Virus record (IMG/VR): IMGVR_UViG_3300020193_001177
Coordinates: 1-36,192 of that record
Source of the DNA: a virus
Length of the DNA stretch: 36,192 nt
Direction: 5' to 3' (one strand)
Shown: positions 30,242 to 36,192 of the stretch, one piece after another
Position numbering within the stretch: the stretch's first letter is position 1
How the letters are laid out: each line of letters opens with the position of its first letter
The notes under the pieces: generated by a model
The model's input: the letters and a program-made list of their open reading frames with translations, nothing else
The model's database searches: none
What the model was told of the DNA's origin: nothing
Made by a program: the position numbers and the translations under genes

Positions 30242-31984
30242 TCAGAAATAATTATTATAGTTTCCAATACTTTGCCAAAAATCGTTGTCTGGATCACCCT
30301 CAATTTTACTATCGTCATCATAAGATCCAAAAAATCCAATTGGTAATAAATCACGATCAACAACTTCTTCAGTTTCTTTTATTAGTTCTTTTCGAATGCT
30401 ATTATCTGTATATTCAGAAAAATTTTTCTGTGCAGCTAACCAACCAAACAACACTAAACACATTGCTAAGTCGTCATTATAACCTTCTTCAGCACCATAT
30501 TTACCGTCTGGATGTAAAACGAAAGTTGAAAGTTCGCTGATTAATTCAAAATCATTTAAAACAACTTTGTGACCTTCAACCAAGGTTTTCATGTTAGAAC
30601 AACCTAATCTTTTAGTAGTTCTAGTAGTTCTAATACCACGTTTAAATTTTTCTGAAGATAAACCTGTTGTTAGAATTTGATCGTTTGTATTATTTACAGA
30701 AAGAATATTTTCATATTCTAGATCATGATATAAAATATCAACAATCTGACCACCTACGTCATTAATTTCAACTAACACTTGAGCTTCATTATATTTTCTT
30801 GCAGCTTTACTAATAACGGTAGGATATGCCATTGGGACAATATCATTTCTTTTAAATGTAGCTACAACTTTATAAGGTATTTCTGATACATTTACAATAA
30901 TAAAAGCAGAGTAATTTTTACCAACCCCTCTGGCAACATCAACCATCATAAAATATTTTTGATTTTTCTTTGGTTCTTCGAATACTCTAAAACCATCTTT
31001 ATCATGTAGGGGATCATTAAATCTAAGAGATCTTAATGTTTCAGATTTAATCAGTGTATCTGCTGAACCTAAGAATTCATTTCCATATTCTTGACGAAAT
31101 CCAGATTCAGTAAGAGTGGAAACCATTTGTTCTTTCCACTTTTGATCTCTTCCAGGAACATCACTCCAATGAACTTCAATCGGAAAAAATTCATTTCTTT
31201 TTTCGGTTGCGTCTTTGTAAATTCTATAAAATAAATTTAATCCTCTTGGTGTAGAAGAAATAACAACTTTAGAAGATGTTCCAGAACTAACAACGGGAAA
31301 TGTTGATGTGAAAAATTCATCAGCACCTTCAACGAACGCAAATTCGTCAAGATAAAGAAAATTACACATGAAACCGCGAATTGATGAAGATGATGTGGAT
31401 GAAGCAATAATTCTTGAATTGTTTCCTAATTCAATAGAACCTTTATTAAAAGTTGTTGCTCCAGGTTGTAGGAAAAATGGAATTGTTTTGTAGGCTGTAA
31501 CAATTTTAGAAAGAATTTCTCTTGCAACAACACCTTTGTTTGCAAGAATTGCTACTGTTTTATCAGCATTAAAGAAAACATACCACAATATATAGCTTGA
31601 AATCGTAATGGTATTATGTGATAAAATATCATTTGAATAAAATCTGTGATTATCGGAATCAACAGTAATATCAAACATATTTTCTTTTCTAGTAGTTACA
31701 TAACATTTTGTAACTAAACTAGGACCATATTTTGTTTGTATGTAGGAAACATTTGGAACAAGATTTTTAATAAAAACTTCAGAAAAATTTTCATCAAACA
31801 AAATATGATCGTCCGCACATTCTAAATGTAGATAATTTTCTGTTTCTAAATACCAAACATCATATTCTATTGTTTGATGAATCTGGGAAATTGATTGAAA
31901 ACCAGTGTCTGTTTCAATTTCCCAATCAGAAATATCAATAGTGTCTATGAATTTTCTTTCTATTGTGTCAGATAATTTAAGCAT
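30242..31984 (-). CDS. 17: Terminase large subunit gp17, C-terminal part, preceded by C-intein
   Basis: A 580-aa precursor. Residues 1-124 are the C-terminal half of a split intein: ECADDHILF (block B, about 55-63), NMFDITVDSDNHRFYSNDI (block F) and LSHN at 121-124, with penultimate His and terminal Asn. From Thr125 the protein is terminase: TITISSYILWYVF, AILANKG, Walker B FLYLDEFAF, coupling motif ISSTPRG, then the RNase-H-like nuclease with MMVDVARG, VEINDVGGQ and DDLAMCLVLFGW. Thr125 is the +1 extein residue and completes the Walker A GKT of the N-terminal fragment. Trans-splicing would give an 85+456 = 541-aa enzyme, normal for marine T4-like phages. It packages DNA into proheads. SD is weak (AAAGA). 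Confidence 0.93.
   Translation of the reverse strand: MLKLSDTIERKFIDTIDISDWEIETDTGFQSISQIHQTIEYDVWYLETENYLHLECADDHILFDENFSEVFIKNLVPNVSYIQTKYGPSLVTKCYVTTRKENMFDITVDSDNHRFYSNDILSHNTITISSYILWYVFFNADKTVAILANKGVVAREILSKIVTAYKTIPFFLQPGATTFNKGSIELGNNSRIIASSTSSSSIRGFMCNFLYLDEFAFVEGADEFFTSTFPVVSSGTSSKVVISSTPRGLNLFYRIYKDATEKRNEFFPIEVHWSDVPGRDQKWKEQMVSTLTESGFRQEYGNEFLGSADTLIKSETLRSLRFNDPLHDKDGFRVFEEPKKNQKYFMMVDVARGVGKNYSAFIIVNVSEIPYKVVATFKRNDIVPMAYPTVISKAARKYNEAQVLVEINDVGGQIVDILYHDLEYENILSVNNTNDQILTTGLSSEKFKRGIRTTRTTKRLGCSNMKTLVEGHKVVLNDFELISELSTFVLHPDGKYGAEEGYNDDLAMCLVLFGWLAAQKNFSEYTDNSIRKELIKETEEVVDRDLLPIGFFGSYDDDSKIEGDPDNDFWQSIGNYNNYF
31613..31984 (-). other. Split intein, C-terminal half (124 aa)
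   Basis: Contains all Hint blocks after block A: WEIETDTGFQSISQIHQT, block B with the His of DDH, and blocks F and G ending SHN before Thr. With only 38 residues in the partner, the split falls before block B. That is the atypical arrangement described for Ace Lake TerL inteins. Confidence 0.88.
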
Positions 31985-31987
31985 TCT

Positions 31988-32385
31988 TTAATAACTTTTT
32001 CTGGATTCTGCAAAATATATATTAGTTAAATCATTTAACTTATCAGCAATTTCCCAAAATAATTTCTCAGAACTTTGCGTTGATACGCTGGATTTTTATC
32101 ACCTTCAACTCTTTTAGAACTATTTTCTAAGTAAGTTTGTGAACAAAGAGGACTGTTGTAAATATTTTTATATTGTTTTGCTGTTAAATTGTGTGTTTTA
32201 ATGTGTGATGATAGTTGATGTGAAAAAATACCACAAACTTTACAAGACACTTTAGTAGGATCTGGTTTTATTTTTGTTTTTAGTAGGTTTTGATCATAAC
32301 AATTAGTAGAACAAAATTTTGAATTAGGATGTCCTGTATAACTAACATCACAATTGCGACAATTCTTGGTTTTTAGTTTTTGCAT
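31988..32385 (-). pseudogene. Remnant of a free-standing homing endonuclease (Vsr-like type) between the intein halves
   Basis: The open part (to 32035) starts at the ATG at 32385, with GGGGA 5 nt upstream. It encodes two zinc modules: CRNCDVSYTG...CSTNC and CKVCG followed by LSSHIKTHNLTAKQYKN. It runs to EGDKNPAYQ and then an unrelated end. In another frame, from about 32077 to a stop at 31988, the sequence continues as SSEKLFWEIADKL and NIYFAESRKSY. I recall that pattern from just before the catalytic domain of the endonucleases found inside fractured phage genes. So an internal deletion with frameshift joined the zinc-finger part to a shortened C-part. The catalytic EDxHD region is gone, and the product should be inactive. 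Confidence 0.7.
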
Positions 32386-32464
32386 AAAAGTCCCCAATAG
32401 TACATTTTATAATTTCGCCTGTTTTTTTGTTTCTTAGGCTTATAATACTATTTGTGCAAAGGCA
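32348..32464 (-). other. Split intein, N-terminal half (38 aa)
   Basis: Block A begins with the nucleophile Cys, which directly follows the SGRQSGK extein end. It contains only block A; block B is in the C-half. The reading frame stops with QELSQL. Confidence 0.88.
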
Positions 32465-32719
32465 TTTTCCACTCTGACGCCCACTCAAAATTACGCTATG
32501 TCTATTATTATGAACAGATTCCACAATGTTTTTTTGATAAGTTCTTAGATTTAAAGGAACAAGACCCTTATCAATTGTGTTTACTTGAATATATTTCTCA
32601 ATAAAATAAATAGGATCTTGAGAACAGCGAATATATTCTTGAACCTGATCTTGAGTATAATTTTCAACGATTCCTGCTGCCTTAACAGAGGGATCTTTGT
32701 AATACGAAATATTGTTCAT
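32348..32719 (-). CDS. 17: Terminase large subunit gp17, N-terminal part, followed by N-intein
   Basis: A 123-aa precursor. Residues 1-85 are the start of TerL: a helical N-terminus, FIEKYIQVNTIDKGLVPLNL, RTYQKNIVESVHNNRHSVIL and the first part of Walker A, SGRQSGK (79-85). The chain then switches to an intein: Cys86 begins CLCTNSIISLRNKKTGEI, then CTIGDFYAKTK, stop after 38 residues. Extein and intein meet exactly between the Lys and Thr of GKT, a known intein insertion point in P-loops. The ATG lies 2 nt from the stop of the upstream structural gene. Its last 38 nt overlap the start of the endonuclease remnant. Confidence 0.92.
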   Translation of the reverse strand: MNNISYYKDPSVKAAGIVENYTQDQVQEYIRCSQDPIYFIEKYIQVNTIDKGLVPLNLRTYQKNIVESVHNNRHSVILSGRQSGKCLCTNSIISLRNKKTGEIIKCTIGDFYAKTKNQELSQL

Positions 32720-32721
32720 GA

Positions 32722-33372
32722 TTAAATGTAACGTCTAAATACTAATACGAATTCCTGTGTTGTTGATTGATTTAAGGCTGTACCTGAAGAATTAACCGAA
32801 ACTAATTTTAAGAATCTTACACCAGCTAATGCACCAAAGGGTAAATTAACATATGTTGATGAAGTTACTGGATAAGATAACTTTGCATTACTTTCATTAT
32901 AAACATCATAATAATTATCAGCTTGAGCAACACTTGTTACAGTAATAGTTACTGCTGTGTTATAATCACCAGTTGCAGTATTTGTTGTTGAAATCGTACC
33001 GGATACCATTTCAACAAGCATTCTACCTGTTCCGTTTGTTGTTGTTGCATTTAAAACATTTGCTACAGCACCACCGGAAAATGTAATTTGTGATTGCTTT
33101 AATCCATATTGTGAATTAAAGATAATATCATTTGGATTGGTTTGTGACGCTGTATAAGTAAATTCAACTAAAATAGTTGATACATTAGCATCTACTGAAC
33201 CTTTAAAAGCTAGACCATGATTTGTTCCATTTGTATTGGTTGACCAAGTAGAAGGAACAATAACACCAATTAAATTTCCTAGTTGATCAGGTTCAACTGC
33301 ACCAGAAAGTGAAGCACCGGAAGCAATCGTAACCTTTCTTGTTACTAAACCGTCATGAACATTTCTTGACAT
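32722..33372 (-). CDS. Probable virion structural protein (216 aa)
   Basis: A beta-rich, Thr/Ser/Asn-rich protein. Segments IGVIVPSTWSTN, YYDVYNESNAKLSYPVTSSTYVNLPFGALAGVRFLKLVS and EFVLVFRRY resemble a common phage structural family (VIVPSTW...FYDLYD...FIKLRSG...). Such proteins are often head or tail decoration proteins. It has its own exact late promoter and an AGGAG SD, and precedes the terminase genes. The function is inferred only from composition and place. Confidence 0.6.
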   Translation of the reverse strand: MSRNVHDGLVTRKVTIASGASLSGAVEPDQLGNLIGVIVPSTWSTNTNGTNHGLAFKGSVDANVSTILVEFTYTASQTNPNDIIFNSQYGLKQSQITFSGGAVANVLNATTTNGTGRMLVEMVSGTISTTNTATGDYNTAVTITVTSVAQADNYYDVYNESNAKLSYPVTSSTYVNLPFGALAGVRFLKLVSVNSSGTALNQSTTQEFVLVFRRYI

Positions 33373-33392
33373 TAAAATCTCCTAATATAAAG

Positions 33393-33400
33393 TATTTATA
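33393..33400 (-). promoter_or_regulatory. Late promoter TATAAATA for the 216-aa protein and terL
   Basis: Exact consensus 20 nt before the ATG at 33372; AGGAG lies between. Confidence 0.7.
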
Positions 33401-33407
33401 TTATTAA

Positions 33408-34004
33408 TTAGTTATATATTTTCCAATCACCAGAATTAAAAATCAACACAATTACTTTTTTATTGGCGATGATTGTATAATTATAATTTGGTGATTCATC
33501 TTGTGTAGAACTGATGATTCGGTGCTGGGCTAAAGAGCCTTCAATTGTATCATCACCTAATTTTTCTAATACAAAACCACTAACTAAACACGCTAATTGT
33601 ATTGAAGCACCTTCATAACCAGTAGGTAATTGAATTTTAAGTGTTAAAGGGGATGAATTGTTACCAGAGATAACATATTTCTTTTTAGCTTCTGCTGAAA
33701 AATTAGAATCTTTTAAAGTCCAATCAAAATAATCAGAACCAAGAGCTGCTGTTGTTTGTATTGAATTATTAGAAAATTTAATTCCAGAAGAAGAACAAGT
33801 TAAAAAACCACCAGTTAAGGTTACTCCACTTTGTGCTGTTAATAACATGTGTGAAATTAAACCAGAACTATTTGCAGTGCAAATGTCAGTATCGGATAAT
33901 GTTTCTTCCAATGCTGGTGTTATGTTTCGTTCAACATCCGATAAAGTATCTGGTGTAACTTCAGGTATATTTTCTTCTGGATTTATTACATAAATTTCTG
34001 ACAT
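33408..34004 (-). CDS. Hypothetical structural protein (198 aa)
   Basis: Not recognised with certainty. The N-terminus is acidic with Pro and Thr (YVINPEENIPEVTPDTLSD). The rest is beta-rich with Ser/Asn repeats (TGGFLTCSSSGIKFSNNSI), FDWTLKDSNFSAEAKKKYVI and a C-terminal NYTIIANKKVIVLIFNSGDWKIY. The last segments are like the small beta-sandwich found at ends of virion or fibre-associated proteins. It lies between late structural genes and 6 nt from the DUF7936-like gene. No SD is clear. Confidence 0.55.
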   Translation of the reverse strand: MSEIYVINPEENIPEVTPDTLSDVERNITPALEETLSDTDICTANSSGLISHMLLTAQSGVTLTGGFLTCSSSGIKFSNNSIQTTAALGSDYFDWTLKDSNFSAEAKKKYVISGNNSSPLTLKIQLPTGYEGASIQLACLVSGFVLEKLGDDTIEGSLAQHRIISSTQDESPNYNYTIIANKKVIVLIFNSGDWKIYN

Positions 34005-34010
34005 GGTAAA

Positions 34011-34376
34011 TTAATTTTTTACATCTTCTGAAACAATATCTTCAAGAACAGCATCCCAAGGTGCTGATTTATTGACTAGAGGTGGATTCTTTAAATTTTG
34101 AATAGAAGATGCAAGCGAAGTATCATATGATTGAACTACTTCTTCTGTAAGTTGATTGATTGTCCAAGTTTCAACATCTGATTTCTTTAACTTGTTGTAT
34201 TCTGTAAATTCTTTTGGATTAGGATCTGGTAAAGAAATAGATCCATAAACGTCAACAGAGAATGGTGAATCTGTTGCAATTCTGCGCCATTCATATGAAG
34301 AAATAACATCTTTAAGTTTATTTTGTAAAGGTTTTACTTTAAAACCAGAAAAATTCCATGTGTAAGTTATTGCCAT
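34011..34376 (-). CDS. DUF7936-like phage protein (121 aa)
   Basis: It begins MAITYTWNFSGFKVKPLQNKLKDVISSYEWRRI and contains FTEYNKLKKSDVETWTINQL. This is the pattern of a small T4-like phage family that I know as DUF7936, usually placed by tail-fibre genes. The C-terminus has NPPLVNKSAPWDAVLED, and a similar NPP..V.K.APW ends the next small protein. SD AAGGAT. A one-mismatch late box (AATAAATA, 34394-34401) lies upstream. Confidence 0.75.
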   Translation of the reverse strand: MAITYTWNFSGFKVKPLQNKLKDVISSYEWRRIATDSPFSVDVYGSISLPDPNPKEFTEYNKLKKSDVETWTINQLTEEVVQSYDTSLASSIQNLKNPPLVNKSAPWDAVLEDIVSEDVKN

Positions 34377-34393
34377 AATTTTATCCTTTTTAA

Positions 34394-34401
34394 TATTTAT
34401 T
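34394..34401 (-). promoter_or_regulatory. Late promoter-like box AATAAATA
   Basis: One mismatch from the late consensus, 17 nt before the ATG at 34376. Confidence 0.4.
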
Positions 34402-34565
34402 TACTGCCAGGGTGCTGTTTTGACCACAGTGGGTGGATTTTTCTTCTGTTCTATTTGATCTGCCAGCACCTGATCAATTGCAGCCACGTTGTCTGTGACT
34501 GGAAGTTCAGTTGGGTTAGCAGGATAATATGCCAGTTGTGTTGTCCAATCGTGGTCGATTGCCAT
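34401..34565 (-). CDS. Small protein (54 aa) beside the tail fibre, shares a C-terminal motif with its neighbour
   Basis: MAIDHDWTTQLAYYPANP, then TDNVAAIDQVLADQIEQ and the end KKNPPTVVKTAPWQ. The first half resembles the DUF7936 start in spirit (MAI..W) but lacks its middle. The ending NPPtVvKtAPW parallels that of the next gene. Base composition is GC-rich like the fibre gene and unlike the genes downstream. Its ATG is 2 nt past the fibre stop, so it is probably co-translated with the fibre. It could be a fibre assembly or adaptor protein. Confidence 0.65.
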   Translation of the reverse strand: MAIDHDWTTQLAYYPANPTELPVTDNVAAIDQVLADQIEQKKNPPTVVKTAPWQ

Positions 34566-34567
34566 GT

Positions 34568-36192
34568 TTAATTCCTTGCTTTCAAAGTGTCAATCTCTGC
34601 TTTGAGTTCCTGAATTGCCTTGACCAGAAGCGGGATCAGCTTAGAGTCGGACATTCCATAGAACTCTTCCTTGGTCCCGTCTTTCAGTTCAGTCTGGTTG
34701 CGCTTTACAACCGAATCCAGATAGGGCTGACCAGCAAGTGCTTCCTGCACATCCTGAGCGATAAAACCAACCTGGGTGCCTGTGTCGAAATTATGAATCT
34801 CGTGTTGCTTCCAGTTAAAGGAAACTGGTTTCAACTTACCGATCACGTCTAAGCCAGATCCAATCGGAGAGATGTTTTCTTTATAGCGGCCGTCAGAGGT
34901 TTCGATTGTAGTGCTGGTGGCGAAAATCTGACTGTTGACTTGCAGTTTAAAGTCGCCGTTGGAGGTCGTGTATCCAATTAAAACATAGCCGCTAGGGTTG
35001 ATACGCATGCGCTCTGAGAACGTCGCGGAGTTATGCCGGTTGCCGATGGCAAAATTAACACCACTAACTCCACCCATCTTCCAACCGTATCCAGATCCAG
35101 AAGGAGAATTCTTGAACTCCAAACCTCTGTTCCCATCCAAAGAAGCAGACTCCGTTGGGTCTTGAATTTGTATATATCCTTTGGTGGTGGCCTCTCCTGT
35201 GCCAGCAGAGTAACTACCAACGGTTAGAAGAGTTTGGGGACTCGAAGTTCCAATACCAACTTCCCCGGTGGAGAGGATACGCATGCGCTCATTGGCACCT
35301 CCGGTATAAACCTTGAAAGCCCCCTGCGTTAACATATTAAGATTTGGCCTCGTCGATAGGGTGTTGCGATTTAAATACTCCAGCACCCCACCATCCCACA
35401 CCCCAGCGAGTCCAGGACTGAACTCAAAATTTTCACCAGACGTGGAGACAGTAAATTTAGCATAAAGACTCGTCGTTCCAATACCTACATTGCCGCTGGA
35501 GTCGATATACCAGCTATTGCTGGGCGCACCCGCAGAAACTGTTACTGGATTGAGCCAACCACCGTCTGAAATTTTTCGCCGAGTTACTTGAAAAGGTCCG
35601 ACCGCAGTAAACGACCCTACCCACCACTCATATCCACTATCGGCAGGAGTAATATAAAGCGAACTTGTTCTTATGCCCCCCAGTACATCGAGCTTGTACC
35701 CTGGACTCAACGTCCCAATACCTACATTGCTTCCGAAAGGATTCAGGCACAACACATTAGATGCCGCCCCACCACCAATAGTGGTAACTTGCAGATACGG
35801 ACTATCACCAGTACCGATACCTGCATTTAACACCCACCCGCTACCGGATCTTGGCTGAATCGCAAAAGCAGCCTTGGTGTTGCTTTCTGCCAGTGTTGCA
35901 GCGGTGTTATCGGCCCCAACTATCACCAACTTTGCAACAGATGCTAGGCCGGATGGGTTAGAAGTGTTGATACCTACATTGCCGCTGGTGTCGATACGCA
36001 TTTTCTCCGCTTGGTTTACGCCAATACGAAGTATTTGATTATCCCCAGTACAAAATAAAGGGCTAGAGCCTTTTGTAATAAATATGTCGCCAGCAACATC
36101 CAGCGTCGTATTGGGACTCGCCGTTCCAATACCTACTTTGCCGTCGATCCCAACCCGAAGAACTGTTTGTGATAGGTTCTCAAATGACGCAA
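34568..36192 (-). CDS. Tail fibre/spike protein with S74 intramolecular chaperone, N-terminus outside the window
   Basis: The frame is open to the window edge; at least 540 residues are visible. The shaft consists of recurrent blocks of the type GNVGIGTSSP followed by LxV and variable stretches (such blocks at 36125, 35975, 35820, 35715, 35490 and 35255 on the map), interspersed with MRI-type strands (ERMRILSTGEVGIG). The C-terminus is a Peptidase_S74 endosialidase-type chaperone. It starts at TSDGRYKENISPIGSGLDVI, where cleavage before or at the Ser is expected, continues with VSFNWK and GFIAQDVQEAL, and ends in the helix LVKAIQELKAEIDTLKARN. The chaperone trimerises the fibre and is then released by self-cleavage. 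GC-rich relative to the rest of the window, so probably acquired recently. Confidence 0.9.
   Translation of the reverse strand, partial: ASFENLSQTVLRVGIDGKVGIGTASPNTTLDVAGDIFITKGSSPLFCTGDNQILRIGVNQAEKMRIDTSGNVGINTSNPSGLASVAKLVIVGADNTAATLAESNTKAAFAIQPRSGSGWVLNAGIGTGDSPYLQVTTIGGGAASNVLCLNPFGSNVGIGTLSPGYKLDVLGGIRTSSLYITPADSGYEWWVGSFTAVGPFQVTRRKISDGGWLNPVTVSAGAPSNSWYIDSSGNVGIGTTSLYAKFTVSTSGENFEFSPGLAGVWDGGVLEYLNRNTLSTRPNLNMLTQGAFKVYTGGANERMRILSTGEVGIGTSSPQTLLTVGSYSAGTGEATTKGYIQIQDPTESASLDGNRGLEFKNSPSGSGYGWKMGGVSGVNFAIGNRHNSATFSERMRINPSGYVLIGYTTSNGDFKLQVNSQIFATSTTIETSDGRYKENISPIGSGLDVIGKLKPVSFNWKQHEIHNFDTGTQVGFIAQDVQEALAGQPYLDSVVKRNQTELKDGTKEEFYGMSDSKLIPLLVKAIQELKAEIDTLKARN

Noticed and set aside
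32386-32397. TTG start for the endonuclease remnant
   Set aside because: The ATG at 32385 has GGGGA 5 nt upstream, and the TTG would place the SD inside the coding sequence.
1-36192. CRISPR arrays, insertion sequences, canonical tRNA genes, attachment sites
   Set aside because: None seen on reading through; the repeats present are short tandem duplications or protein-coding repeats.

Overview
This window is a contiguous part of a T4-like (Tevenvirinae / cyanophage-type) myovirus genome. The evidence is the block on the minus strand that reads terL – gp18 sheath – gp19 tube – gp20 portal – gp67-like – gp21 protease – gp22 scaffold – gp23 capsid – gp19-like – uvsY – uvsW – gp55 – gp47 – gp46, which is the conserved structural/replication order of marine T4-like phages. 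The DNA is strongly AT-rich, and I see no photosynthesis genes. The promoters are textbook sigma70 (TTGACA-N17-TATAAT) and the tmRNA is circularly permuted. Together these point to a Gram-negative, possibly alphaproteobacterial, host, but the host is inference.

Layout. (1) 1–3.9 kb, minus strand: small accessory genes, a cytidine/dCMP-deaminase-like enzyme, a UvdE-type UV endonuclease and a first RNA ligase. Several carry their own promoter placed so close to the start codon that the mRNA should be leaderless. (2) 3.9–5.5 kb, plus strand: an orphan 445-aa protein behind a T4-type late promoter, and a small conserved protein. (3) 5.5–9.2 kb, minus strand: membrane protein, SprT-like protease, DUF6433 protein, RNase H (5' nuclease) and three proteins of unknown function. 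(4) 9.2–9.43 kb: a divergent promoter region. (5) 9.4–16.1 kb, plus strand: a small HTH protein, a second RNA ligase (full-length T4 Rnl1 type), conserved hypotheticals, a circularly permuted tmRNA gene, a secreted SleB-type cell-wall hydrolase, a ClpB-D2-like AAA+ ATPase, an FmdB-like zinc ribbon, PhoH and a PD-(D/E)XK exonuclease. (6) 16.1–21.6 kb, minus strand: the recombination/late-transcription operon uvsY-uvsW-x-gp55-gp47-gp46. (7) 21.6–32.7 kb, minus strand: head and tail genes, most with their own TATAAATA late promoter. (8) 32.7–36.2 kb, minus strand: virion-associated proteins and a GC-richer tail-fibre module with an intramolecular chaperone (S74) C-terminus, cut by the window edge.

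The most striking features are these. The terminase gene is fractured inside its Walker A motif (GK|T) by an atypically split intein. It has a 38-aa N-intein and a 124-aa C-intein, with the decayed remnant of a free-standing homing endonuclease gene between the halves. The phage tmRNA is permuted: its acceptor end lies upstream of its 5' end, separated by 11 nt, and it has the alanine G3·U pair and a tag frame ending AMAA. A family of near-consensus sigma70 promoters has exactly 17-bp spacers, and at three genes exactly 6 nt lie between the -10 and the start codon.

How it fits together. Early genes are read by host sigma70 from the promoters listed. gp55 then directs late transcription from TATAAATA boxes in front of head and tail genes. 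UvsY/UvsW/gp46/gp47, RNase H and the exonuclease serve recombination-dependent replication. The two RNA ligases, tmRNA, ClpB-like ATPase and PhoH look like a set that protects or restores host translation and RNA/protein quality control. All family assignments are by eye from motifs; no database search was run.
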